From Woeseiaceae bacterium (GTDB lineage Bacteria; Pseudomonadota; Gammaproteobacteria; Steroidobacterales; Woeseiaceae): a stretch of DNA of 64,000 nt. Numbering within the stretch: the stretch's first letter is position 1; each line of letters opens with the position of its first letter. Location of the stretch: contig JAJFKS010000017.1 in assembly GCA_021773115.1 (NCBI GenBank), positions 124,001-188,000 on the forward strand. Direction: 5' to 3'. The translations under genes were made by a program, and so were the position numbers. The notes below the pieces were generated by a model that was not told where the DNA came from, did not search any database, and worked only from the letters and a program-made list of their open reading frames with translations. This document shows positions 35,648 to 44,593 of the stretch, piece by piece.

Positions 35648-35649
35648 GT

Positions 35650-38313
35650 ATGAGCAAGTTTAATCCTTTTGATGATATTGACCCGATTGAAACCACTGAG
35701 TGGTTGCAGTCGATCGACTCAGTCCTGGCGCAACACGGACCCGAGCGAGCCCATTTTCTGCTCAACCACATGATCGACTACGCGCGTCGATCGGGCGCGT
35801 ATTTGCCATACACACCCAATACCGCCTATCTGAATACGATCTCAACCGCGCGTCAGCCGGAGTACCCGGGCGATCGCTCCATGGAGCGGCGTATTGAGGC
35901 CTATATACGCTGGAACGCAATGGCGATGGTGGTGCAGGCGAATCGACAGAGCAGCGAATACGGCGGCCATATTTCGAGCTACGCCTCTTCAGCCACATTG
36001 TACGAAGTGGGATTCAACCATTTCTGGCGTGCAGACTCTGAAAAGCAGGCTGGCGACATGATCTACATCCAGGGGCATTCGTCGCCGGGTATCTACGCAC
36101 GCGCGTTCCTCGAGGGCCGCCTCGGCGAAGCGCAGCTGAACCGCTTCCGTAAGGAAGTCGGCGGTGGCGGGCTGTCGTCGTATCCGCATCCCTGGCTAAT
36201 GCCGGATTTCTGGCAGTTCCCAACCGTATCCATGGGACTGGGGCCGATGATGGCGATTTACCAGGCGCGTTTCTTGCGCTACATGGAAAATCGCGGCTTG
36301 GTGCCACCGAGCGATCGCAAAGTCTGGGCGTTTCTCGGTGACGGTGAGATGGACGAACCGGAATCGATGGGCGCGATCACGATGCCGGTTCGTGAAGGCC
36401 TCGATAACCTGGTGTTCGTCGTCAACTGCAACCTGCAGCGACTTGACGGTCCGGTCCGCGGTAACGGCAAGATTATCCAGGAGCTGGAAGCCGCGTTCGG
36501 TGGTGCCGGCTGGAATGTCATTAAAGTGGTTTGGGGTTCCAACTGGGACCCACTACTGGCCAAGGATCAGAACGGCAAACTCCGCCAGATCATGGAAGAG
36601 ACGGTCGATGGCGAGTACCAGAAGATCAGATCGATGGACGGCAAATACGTCCGCGATACTTTCTTTGGCAAGGACCCGGAAACGGCGGCAATGGTCGCAA
36701 ACATGTCAGACGACGACATCTGGCGCCTGAATCGTGGTGGCCACGACCCAGAAAAAGTCTACGCAGCTTATGACGCGGCAACCAGGCACAAGGGCGGGCC
36801 GACCGTTATTTTGGCCAAGACCATCAAAGGCTTTGGCATGGGCGCTGCCGGCGAAGGCCAGAATACGGCTCACCAGCAAAAGAAACTGGACATCGAGCAA
36901 CTGAAGAAATTCCGTGATCGATTCAATATTCCGATCGCTGACAAAGACATCGAAAGTGTTCCGTACTACAAGCCGTCTGCGGACAGCGCTGAACTCGAGT
37001 ACATGCTGGAACGTCGCCACTCGCTGGGCGGTTTCCTGCCCGCGCGCCGTGCAAAATCGACCTCATTGAAGGTTCCGGCGCTGGAGACATTCAAGACACA
37101 GCTCGAGGGCACCGGTGAACGGGAAGCCTCGACGACGATGGCGTTTGTACGCATGCTGACGGCACTCATACGTGACAAGCAGATCGGCAAGCACATCGTG
37201 CCGATTGTTCCGGATGAGGCGCGCACATTTGGCATGGAAGGCATGTTCCGGCAAATCGGCATTTATTCGTCCACCGGTCAGCTCTATGAACCGCAGGACT
37301 CGGCCGAACTGATGTATTACCGCGAGGACAAGAAAGGCCAAATCCTTCATGAGGGCATTAACGAGGCTGGCTCATTTTGCTCCTGGGCCGCCGCAGGCAC
37401 GGCGTACTCGAATCACGATGTGCCGATGGTGCCGTTCTATGTTTACTATTCGATGTTTGGCTTTCAGCGTATTGGTGACTTTATCTGGGCTGGCGGGGAC
37501 CAACAGACGCGCGGCTTCCTGATCGGTGGCACCGCCGGCCGCACTACGCTGGCAGGTGAGGGCTTGCAGCACCAGGATGGACACAGCCTGATCAGCTCAT
37601 CGACAGTGCCGAACTGTCGTTCCTACGATCCGACCTATGCCTATGAGCTGGCTGTCATCATTCAGGACGGCCTCAGACGCATGATCGGCGAGCAGGAAAA
37701 TATTTTCTATTACATCACCTGCATGAACGAAAACTATGTGCATCCGCCGATGCCGGCCGGTGTCGAGGACGGCATTTTGCGTGGCATGTACCTGCTGCAG
37801 GTTGGCGGGCAAGGCAAGATTCGGGCGCAGCTGATGGGCTCTGGTACGATCCTGCGCGAGGTCATTGCAGCCTCCGAGCTACTGATGAAAGACTTCCGCA
37901 TTCCGACTGATATCTGGTCCGTGACAAGTTTCAACGAGCTGCGACGCGACGCGCTGCAAGTTGATCGCTGGAACCAGTTGCACCCGGGTGAGAATCCGCG
38001 CAAGTGCTACGTCGAGCAGTGTTTCGACAATCGTCCCGGCCCATATGTTGCGGCGACCGACTATATGAAGATCGTTGCTGATCAGATTCAAAGCTGGGTA
38101 CCGGGACGCTTTGTGTCCTTAGGCACCGACGGCTATGGTCGCAGCGATGCCCGCAAGGCGTTGCGTCAGCACTTTGAGGTCGACAGACATTACATTGCCG
38201 TAACCGCGCTTAAGGCGCTTGCCGATGATGGCGCCCTGGACCAAAAGACCGTTGCAGAGGCCATCAAGAAATACGGCATTGATCCGGATCGCCCCGATCC
38301 GGTGACGTTGTAG
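35650..38313 (+). CDS. aceE: Pyruvate dehydrogenase E1 component, homodimeric type
   Basis: An 887-residue thiamine diphosphate enzyme that decarboxylates pyruvate and acetylates the lipoyl groups of AceF. The TPP/Mg motif runs from FLGDGEMDEPES to VVNCNLQRLDGPVRG; NSAY-like and GHSSPGIYARAFLEG stretches agree with AceE. Length matches the E. coli enzyme (887). The open frame begins with TTG at 35638; MSKFNPF from ATG 35650 is chosen although its ribosome site is poor. First gene of the aceE-aceF-lpdA operon. Confidence 0.97.
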   Translation: MSKFNPFDDIDPIETTEWLQSIDSVLAQHGPERAHFLLNHMIDYARRSGAYLPYTPNTAYLNTISTARQPEYPGDRSMERRIEAYIRWNAMAMVVQANRQSSEYGGHISSYASSATLYEVGFNHFWRADSEKQAGDMIYIQGHSSPGIYARAFLEGRLGEAQLNRFRKEVGGGGLSSYPHPWLMPDFWQFPTVSMGLGPMMAIYQARFLRYMENRGLVPPSDRKVWAFLGDGEMDEPESMGAITMPVREGLDNLVFVVNCNLQRLDGPVRGNGKIIQELEAAFGGAGWNVIKVVWGSNWDPLLAKDQNGKLRQIMEETVDGEYQKIRSMDGKYVRDTFFGKDPETAAMVANMSDDDIWRLNRGGHDPEKVYAAYDAATRHKGGPTVILAKTIKGFGMGAAGEGQNTAHQQKKLDIEQLKKFRDRFNIPIADKDIESVPYYKPSADSAELEYMLERRHSLGGFLPARRAKSTSLKVPALETFKTQLEGTGEREASTTMAFVRMLTALIRDKQIGKHIVPIVPDEARTFGMEGMFRQIGIYSSTGQLYEPQDSAELMYYREDKKGQILHEGINEAGSFCSWAAAGTAYSNHDVPMVPFYVYYSMFGFQRIGDFIWAGGDQQTRGFLIGGTAGRTTLAGEGLQHQDGHSLISSSTVPNCRSYDPTYAYELAVIIQDGLRRMIGEQENIFYYITCMNENYVHPPMPAGVEDGILRGMYLLQVGGQGKIRAQLMGSGTILREVIAASELLMKDFRIPTDIWSVTSFNELRRDALQVDRWNQLHPGENPRKCYVEQCFDNRPGPYVAATDYMKIVADQIQSWVPGRFVSLGTDGYGRSDARKALRQHFEVDRHYIAVTALKALADDGALDQKTVAEAIKKYGIDPDRPDPVTL

Positions 38314-38329
38314 GCGGAGTGAGGCGCAG

Positions 38330-39991
38330 ATGGCGAATACAATCGACATAGTGATTCCGGATCTCGGCGACTTCGAGAATGTGGAAGTCATCGAAATTCT
38401 TGTCAGCGCCGGCGACAGGGTGGAACGAGAGGACGGCCTGATTACGGTCGAAACGGACAAAGCCTCGATGGACATTCCGGCGCCGGAGAATGGCACGGTT
38501 GACGAGCTGAGTGTCGCGGTCGGCGACACGGTCTCGAGTGGCGTCGTGATCGGCAAGATGACGGTAACGGCCGACGCCGATGCGCCGACGGCCGAGCCAT
38601 CACCGCCTGATGCGCCGACGGCCGAGGCATCATCGCCTGATGCGCCGGAGGTCGAGGTTGCGGCCGCCGACGCGCCGTCCCAGGACGAACCGGAAGTTTC
38701 CGCTGGCAAGCAAACACTTGTAGTTCCGGCACTGGGTGATTTTGATGGTGTCGAAGTCATCGAAATTCACATATCGGCTGGCGATACTGTAGCGGTAGAA
38801 GATTCGCTGGTCACGCTCGAAACGGATAAGGCAGCAATGGATGTGCCCGCCATTGTTGCAGGTACGGTTGAGTCGGTTCTGGTCAAAGTCGGCGATACGG
38901 TTTCCGAAGGTTCGGCGCTCGCCGTTATCGATGCAGTCGCGGCAGCGAATACGCCTGCAAAAGCATCCGAGGAAAAACCTCCGGCTGCGGCGGAAGCTCC
39001 TGCTGCAAAGACGGCGCCTGCAGCGCCTCAGCCTGCCGCCAAACCGCAGTCGCTGCCATCCATCGACGAAGCAAGTTTTTCCAAAGCACATGCAAGCCCG
39101 TCGGTCCGAAAGCTGGCGCGTGAGCTTGGCGTGAACCTCGCACAGGTTAGCGGCACTGGTACCAAGCAACGTGTTGTCCACGACGACGTCAAGGCGTTTG
39201 TCAAAGCAGTTCTGAGTGGGCAGTCGTCTGTTGCGTCACCGGGCAGCGGATTGCCAAAAACGCCGAACATCGATTTTTCCAAGTTTGGGGAAATCGAAGT
39301 CCAGCCGCTGACGCGCATCCAGAAGATTTCCGGTCCGCGCTTGCAGGCGAGCTGGATCAATTTGCCGCATGTCACGCAGCACGACCTCGCCGATATCACA
39401 GACCTCGAAGCACGACGCCAGGAACTCAAGGGACCGGCGAAAGAGCGCGGTATTTCCTTGACGCCGCTGGCCTTTATTATGAAGGCCTGCGTGACGGCCT
39501 TGCAGGAATTTCCAAAGGTAAATTCTTCTTTAGCAGATGATGCTAGTGAATTGATAATTAAGAAGTATTGTCACCTCGGATTTGCTGCCGATACGCCGCA
39601 GGGACTGATGGTCCCGGTGATCCGCGACGCCGACACGAAAGATGTTTACGAACTCGCTTCTGAACTCGCCGAGTTGTCAGCGCTGGCGCGCGAAGGCAAG
39701 CTGAAGGCACCGCAGTTGCAGGGTGCATCGTTCACGGTATCAAGCCTTGGAGGCATTGGCGGTACCGCGTTTACGCCGATTGTCAATGCGCCTGAAGTTG
39801 CGATCCTGGGCGTCTCGCGATCGACGATGCAGCCGGTCTGGAATGGTTCGGAATTTGTGCCACGCCTGATGCTGCCTTTGTCGCTGTCTTACGATCATCG
39901 CGTCATCGACGGCGCACAGGCCGTTCGATTTACCACTTTCCTGGGCAAAACGCTCGCCGATATTGATTCCCTGCTGAAGGCGATTCCGTAG
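38330..39991 (+). CDS. aceF: Pyruvate dehydrogenase E2, dihydrolipoamide acetyltransferase
   Basis: A 553-residue core protein of the complex. Two lipoyl domains are visible (lipoyl Lys in VETDKASMD near residue 42 and LETDKAAMD near 164), joined by Ala/Pro-rich linkers; then a peripheral subunit-binding domain (ASPSVRKLARELGV to VVHDDV, about 250-285) and the catalytic domain ending SYDHRVIDGAQA with the active His and Asp. The linker after the first lipoyl domain has a tandem repeat. It starts 16 nt after aceE and overlaps lpdA by one nucleotide (TAGTG). Confidence 0.97.
   Translation: MANTIDIVIPDLGDFENVEVIEILVSAGDRVEREDGLITVETDKASMDIPAPENGTVDELSVAVGDTVSSGVVIGKMTVTADADAPTAEPSPPDAPTAEASSPDAPEVEVAAADAPSQDEPEVSAGKQTLVVPALGDFDGVEVIEIHISAGDTVAVEDSLVTLETDKAAMDVPAIVAGTVESVLVKVGDTVSEGSALAVIDAVAAANTPAKASEEKPPAAAEAPAAKTAPAAPQPAAKPQSLPSIDEASFSKAHASPSVRKLARELGVNLAQVSGTGTKQRVVHDDVKAFVKAVLSGQSSVASPGSGLPKTPNIDFSKFGEIEVQPLTRIQKISGPRLQASWINLPHVTQHDLADITDLEARRQELKGPAKERGISLTPLAFIMKACVTALQEFPKVNSSLADDASELIIKKYCHLGFAADTPQGLMVPVIRDADTKDVYELASELAELSALAREGKLKAPQLQGASFTVSSLGGIGGTAFTPIVNAPEVAILGVSRSTMQPVWNGSEFVPRLMLPLSLSYDHRVIDGAQAVRFTTFLGKTLADIDSLLKAIP
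38579..38638 (+). repeat. 30-bp tandem repeat in the AceF linker
   Basis: Two copies of 30 bp (38579-38608, 38609-38638) with three differences, and the start of a third from 38639. They encode DAPTAEPSPP, DAPTAEASSP and DAPEVE, the flexible linker between the two lipoyl domains. Such repeats can vary in number between strains. Confidence 0.85.
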
Positions 39992-41730
39992 TGGCTGATA
40001 CCAGGAAGCTGCTGGTCCCGGATCTTGGTGACTTCGCGGACGTGGAGATCATTGAAGTACTGGTCGCAGTTGGCGATACGGTCGCTGTTGAAGATCCGCT
40101 GATCACCGTCGAGACGGATAAGGCGTCGATGGACATCCCGGCAGACATTGCGGGCAAAGTTATCTCGGTTGACGTCGCGATTGGTGACAAAGTTTCGACC
40201 GGCAGTCTGATCGCCAAGGTAGAAGCCAGCGAAGCTGCGCCGGAAGCGCCGGTTGAAAGCGTCGAAACAACGCGGAATATGTCGGCGCCTGAAATCGTCG
40301 CGGCGAATGACGCGGCGCCCAGCGGCGATGCGACGTATGCGGCGCAACTGGTCGTTATTGGTTCCGGCCCCGGCGGTTATACCGCTGCGTTTCGGGCTGC
40401 CGATCTTGGCCTCGATGTCGTCTTGATTGAACGCGCGCCCGTTCTAGGTGGCGTTTGCCTGAACGTGGGTTGTATTCCGTCGAAAGCATTGCTGCACGCC
40501 GCAAAAGTGATCGACGATGCAGCGGCGATGGCCGACCACGGAGTAAGTTTTGGTGCGCCTAAAATTGATGCCGAGAAACTTCGTGGCTGGAAAAACGAAG
40601 TTGTTGGAAAGCTGACCGGCGGTTTGGCAGCACTTGCCAAGCAACGCAAGGTTCGCGTCGTGAACGCAGAGGCGAAGTTCGAGTCACCCAATCGACTGCG
40701 TCTCGACAACAATGAAACGCTTGATTTCAAACACTGCATTATCGCAGCTGGCTCTGAGCCAGCCATGTTGCCGGGTCTGCCGGACGATCCACGCATCGTG
40801 GATTCGACAGGCGCGCTCGAACTGGCACCGTTGCCCAAGCGTTTGCTCGTCGTCGGTGGTGGCATCATCGGCCTCGAAATGGCTTGTGTTTACAGCGCCC
40901 TCGGTACCGACGTCAGTGTCGTCGAATTGACCGATTCCCTGATGCCGGGGACGGACCCGGACTTGCTGCGACCCTTCATGAAAATCGTGAAGCAGCGTTA
41001 TGAGGCGATCATGGTATCGACCAGGGTAACCGGCATGCGGGCCACAACCCCCGGCATTGAAGTGAAATTTGAAGGTGACAAAGCGCCGTCGATGGGCATT
41101 TACGACCGTGTCCTGGTCGCAATCGGTCGGCGCGCGAACGGCGGCACGCTTGATGCGGACAAGGCCGGCGTCACTGTCGATCAGCACGGCATTATTGCCG
41201 TAGACAAGCAAATGCGCAGCAATGTGCCGCATATTTTCGCAATTGGCGACCTCGCAGGTGGTCCGATGCTGGCGCACAAAGCAACACACGAAGCCAAGGT
41301 TGCGGCCGAGGTGATCGCGGGCGAGAAAAGTTACTTTGATGCACGGGCGATACCGTCGGTCGCCTATACCGATCCGGAAATCGCCTGGGTAGGGCTGACT
41401 GAGCTTGAAGCCAGGGACAACGGTATCGAGTACGAGAAAACACAGATCCCCTGGGCGGCAAGCGGTCGCGCCCTGTCGCTCGGACGTCCGGAGGGCTTCA
41501 CCAAGCTGTTGTTCGACAAAAAAACCGGGCGTGTACTCGGTGGCGCCATTGTCGGACCGGGTGCGGGCGACTTGATTTCAGAAGTCTGCCTGGCGGTTGA
41601 AATGGGCGCAGATGCGGCTGACATCAGCCTGACGATTCATCCTCACCCGACACTGTCTGAGACCATTGCGTTCGCCGCGGAAGCGATGGACGGCACGCTC
41701 ACCGATCTGTACATGCCGAAGAAGCACTAG
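39991..41730 (+). CDS. lpdA: Dihydrolipoamide dehydrogenase with N-terminal lipoyl domain
   Basis: A 579-residue E3 that reoxidises dihydrolipoamide with NAD. Residues 1-80 form a lipoyl domain (Lys in VETDKASMD) of the same kind as in AceF; then a linker, the FAD motif VVIGSGPGGYTAAFRAADLG, the redox cysteines GGVCLNVGCIPSK, the NAD motif VVGGGIIGLEMA, and the dimer His-Glu in HPHPTLSE. Standard Lpd is about 470 residues; the extra length is the lipoyl part, as in some Neisseria and related enzymes. GTG start overlaps the aceF stop. Confidence 0.96.
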   Translation: MADTRKLLVPDLGDFADVEIIEVLVAVGDTVAVEDPLITVETDKASMDIPADIAGKVISVDVAIGDKVSTGSLIAKVEASEAAPEAPVESVETTRNMSAPEIVAANDAAPSGDATYAAQLVVIGSGPGGYTAAFRAADLGLDVVLIERAPVLGGVCLNVGCIPSKALLHAAKVIDDAAAMADHGVSFGAPKIDAEKLRGWKNEVVGKLTGGLAALAKQRKVRVVNAEAKFESPNRLRLDNNETLDFKHCIIAAGSEPAMLPGLPDDPRIVDSTGALELAPLPKRLLVVGGGIIGLEMACVYSALGTDVSVVELTDSLMPGTDPDLLRPFMKIVKQRYEAIMVSTRVTGMRATTPGIEVKFEGDKAPSMGIYDRVLVAIGRRANGGTLDADKAGVTVDQHGIIAVDKQMRSNVPHIFAIGDLAGGPMLAHKATHEAKVAAEVIAGEKSYFDARAIPSVAYTDPEIAWVGLTELEARDNGIEYEKTQIPWAASGRALSLGRPEGFTKLLFDKKTGRVLGGAIVGPGAGDLISEVCLAVEMGADAADISLTIHPHPTLSETIAFAAEAMDGTLTDLYMPKKH

Positions 41731-41919
41731 CTGCGTTGCTTGGTACTTGATCCGGCCGACATTGTCCGAAAATACTCAGCCGTCAGGACAGCCGTCAGCA
41801 GCAGGAAAATTGTCACTCCGCTTAATCGGGTTGGTCGATTAAATTGAATATCGACAACTGGTCTTGGATCGACGATAAAACGACGGTCACTGCCTCTTTC
41901 CGGTCATTGCTTAGTCTGT
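41731..41919. other. Intergenic, with start-less open frame
   Basis: 190 nt between convergent lpdA and the acyltransferase. On the minus strand a frame without start codon reads through DRRFIVDPRPVVDIQFN and a hydrophobic segment TIFLLLTAVLTAEYF to a TAG at about 41728. It follows right after the acyltransferase stop region. It may be a broken gene end or chance. No terminator seen. Confidence 0.25.
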
Positions 41920-42993
41920 TCAGCCCAACCTGCGTGGTTTCAAGTATCGGGTCCGGTACCTGAGAAACGGCGTCTCAATAAAGTTGAAACTTAGGTAGCC
42001 CAGTGGAATCATCAGCATAAACGCTAACGGTGCGACCAGCAGTGCGATATATGGGTTGGAAAGATCCAGAATATGATTGTTGATAAAGTTGGCGACACGA
42101 AAAACAATCCAAAAATGCAGTAGGTAAATCGAATACGAATATGCCCCAACAGACGCCCATAGTTTTGATACGGGGTGCTTCCCACTAAACCGAAATGAAG
42201 TGTCGTACCAGCTGATCAGCATTCCGTATGCTGATCCTTCAATTGTGGTCATCACCACCCATAATGCGCTTGGAGAGGGGTAGGTAGTCATCGTGTAAAA
42301 CCCACCTGCTCGGTCAAAGAACCAGTAAAAAACGAGAAATGAGAGAAGTATGCTCACTGCGAAACCGTGCCGACCACGGAGGAGGTGCCCAAAATGGAAG
42401 CCGAGGATACCGAGAGTAAATTGATCAATCCGCCCGACGATTGTCCAATACGCAAGCGACTGTACCTGGCCGGTCTGGTAGTACCAGATTGCTCGGAACG
42501 AAATTGCGACAAGTAGAACGCCTATCAAGCAGAATCTCGACTTTCGGACAAGAGCGAGCAGAAATGGAAGAACCAAGTAGAAGTGCAATTCAACCGCAAT
42601 CGACCATCCTCCATTTGGCCAGGTCGGCAGCAGGAATCCGGCTGTTATTCTTCTCGCGTAGGCGACGACGTCGCCACCGAATAACAGTATCCAGGCTCCG
42701 TTAGCTCCAATTACAATAATTAGCAGCGGCGCCAGCCGAATGATTCTGTTCCAAATAAACTTACCGAAATAAATGTCGCGACCGTCCAAGAGCTTTGCGA
42801 AAATATAGCCGCTTAGGGTCATGAATAGTGCAACGCCGGTATGACCCTCGGTGAAGATGGATAGAGGAAACGCCAATGGCTGCAACAATTGACCGCCATG
42901 AATGTGGATGAAATGCCAAGCGAAAACGGCGAAGGCGGCCATCGCCCTGACGTGATCCAAACCCACATAGTACTCGCCGCCGGATGATCTCAC
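41920..42993 (-). CDS. Acyltransferase-3 (OafA-like) membrane protein
   Basis: A 357-residue integral membrane O-acyltransferase. The N-terminus YYVGLDHVRAMAAFAVFAWHFIH holds the characteristic LDxxRAxAxxxVxxxH with the catalytic His, and RIIRLAPL in the first cytoplasmic loop matches the family R-x-x-R motif; ten or so helices follow. These proteins acetylate or acylate surface polysaccharide or lipid. The gene is visibly more AT rich than its neighbours and is not linked to glycan genes, so it may have been acquired by transfer. Confidence 0.88.
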   Translation of the reverse strand: MRSSGGEYYVGLDHVRAMAAFAVFAWHFIHIHGGQLLQPLAFPLSIFTEGHTGVALFMTLSGYIFAKLLDGRDIYFGKFIWNRIIRLAPLLIIVIGANGAWILLFGGDVVAYARRITAGFLLPTWPNGGWSIAVELHFYLVLPFLLALVRKSRFCLIGVLLVAISFRAIWYYQTGQVQSLAYWTIVGRIDQFTLGILGFHFGHLLRGRHGFAVSILLSFLVFYWFFDRAGGFYTMTTYPSPSALWVVMTTIEGSAYGMLISWYDTSFRFSGKHPVSKLWASVGAYSYSIYLLHFWIVFRVANFINNHILDLSNPYIALLVAPLAFMLMIPLGYLSFNFIETPFLRYRTRYLKPRRLG

Positions 42994-43233
42994 TAAGTTT
43001 CCCCGACTCAGTCTTAAAAAATTGTGCAGTGCCGCAAATTCGATTCGCGTCGGCTAGTTGTAGACTAGTGTAATAGACCTGGGCGATCGAAGCGATTTAC
43101 TTCATCGAAATAATCTGCTTGTACCTTTTGTTTTGGGCCGGTTATCGAGCAGCAGATGTTACAAATGAAGCAACAACAAATATTTCTGAGTCGACGTTAA
43201 TGTGACCGCCACACCATTTGCTTTGGCGAATTT

Positions 43234-44544
43234 TTACTTCTTGTGCCGCTGGCTTGCTGACCAATACTCGATTGCGTAAAAGAGCCAGCCGATGGCGAGC
43301 AATATCAAGACGCCAATCCAGGACTGTAATGAAGATTGGGCCAGTAACCAGAAACAAAGCGCGAGCGCGATAATGGGAATCAGATGCCCTCCCTTCAATC
43401 GAAAAGCCGCTTCCCTGACCTCCGAACTGGCCTGTCGACGTATCGCCGGTAGCGAAGCAATTGAGACGATATACCCCAGCAGTCGCACGACCGCACTCGC
43501 GATTGCCAGCTGAACAAATGAGCCGCTGAGCGCGAGTATTAATGCCATGCCCCCGCTCACCAGGATGGATCGGTCAGGCGTTGCATAACGCGGATGCACG
43601 TGTGCGAACCAGCCCGGCAACATCCGATTTTCGGCCATTGAGAAGATGAGTCTTGGCGCGGCCAGGATCGATCCGGACAGATTGCCGCCGATTGAGAACA
43701 CAGCCGCCAATGTCATTGCGACCGCGCCTGTTGGGCCCGCGAGCGCGCGACCAACGTCGATCAGTGTACCGGAGCTGTAGTTTTCGGCCGGAATCACCGA
43801 GATGAAAATGAGAACGATGAAAAAATACAGCAGCGCTGTGCCGAGAATACTGGCCACATAGGCCAGCGGCAGGGTTTTACGCGGGCTGGATGTTTCACCC
43901 GCGGTCACGCTAATCGTCTCAAAGCCGACGTAGGCGTAGATCAGCAACAACACGGTGCTTCCCGGCTCGGTGATTGCGAGCGGTGCTGCGGGCAACAGGG
44001 TCGATCCTGTCACGTATTGGAGTCCGAATAGAATCATCAACAGCAGCGGCGTGACCTTGAGAAAGGTAAACACAGCCATGGTCCGTACGCCGTCACGAAC
44101 TCCCGCAACGTTTGCCCACGTGAGGCCGCCGGTAACAATTACAATAATGGCTGTCCGAGCCAGCGTGCCGGCGAACACGTCATGGAGCGATGCAAGGTAG
44201 ATCGCCATGACGTTGGCGTTTGCTGCAAATGCAGTCACACGACTCAGATAGATTGCCCATCCGGTGCTAAAACCGGCAAGCGGTCCGAAGGCATCATTGG
44301 CGTACAGAACCGGGCCACCCGTACCGCGGTAGTAACTCGAGAGTTCTGCGAAGCACAGAACGATAGCGAGAAATAAGACGCCGACGACCAGGAACAACCA
44401 GGGAGTGAGTAAACCCGCATTGACGGCGATCTTGCCCGGCAGCGCGAATATTCCCGCGCCAATCATCGCATTCAGTGCGAGAAAAGATGCGCCGAAAATT
44501 CCGATATCACGGCGCAATGACGCTGCGCCTGCTGAATTCGCCAA
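43234..44544 (-). CDS. APC-family amino acid permease
   Basis: A 436-residue transporter with 12 hydrophobic segments. The first helix begins GIFGASFLALNAMIGAGIFALPG with the family GxGIF motif; FAELSSYYRGTGGPVLYANDAFG is the second conserved segment and YVGFETISVTAGET the substrate loop. The best start is TTG at 44544; no ATG fits before the first helix. A 7-bp inverted repeat (44566-44572 with 44580-44586) lies in the 49-nt gap upstream but is not followed by T residues. Substrate not known. Confidence 0.88.
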   Translation of the reverse strand: MANSAGAASLRRDIGIFGASFLALNAMIGAGIFALPGKIAVNAGLLTPWLFLVVGVLFLAIVLCFAELSSYYRGTGGPVLYANDAFGPLAGFSTGWAIYLSRVTAFAANANVMAIYLASLHDVFAGTLARTAIIVIVTGGLTWANVAGVRDGVRTMAVFTFLKVTPLLLMILFGLQYVTGSTLLPAAPLAITEPGSTVLLLIYAYVGFETISVTAGETSSPRKTLPLAYVASILGTALLYFFIVLIFISVIPAENYSSGTLIDVGRALAGPTGAVAMTLAAVFSIGGNLSGSILAAPRLIFSMAENRMLPGWFAHVHPRYATPDRSILVSGGMALILALSGSFVQLAIASAVVRLLGYIVSIASLPAIRRQASSEVREAAFRLKGGHLIPIIALALCFWLLAQSSLQSWIGVLILLAIGWLFYAIEYWSASQRHKK

Positions 44545-44593
44545 ACGGTTCTTCTTATTTGACCATTGCTAGCCTGATACTAGCAAAAAGCGC

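Noticed and set aside
44566..44586. 7-bp inverted repeat in the gap between the glutamate synthase-like and APC genes as a terminator
   Set aside because: In the direction of transcription no T run follows the hairpin; the T run lies on the wrong side.
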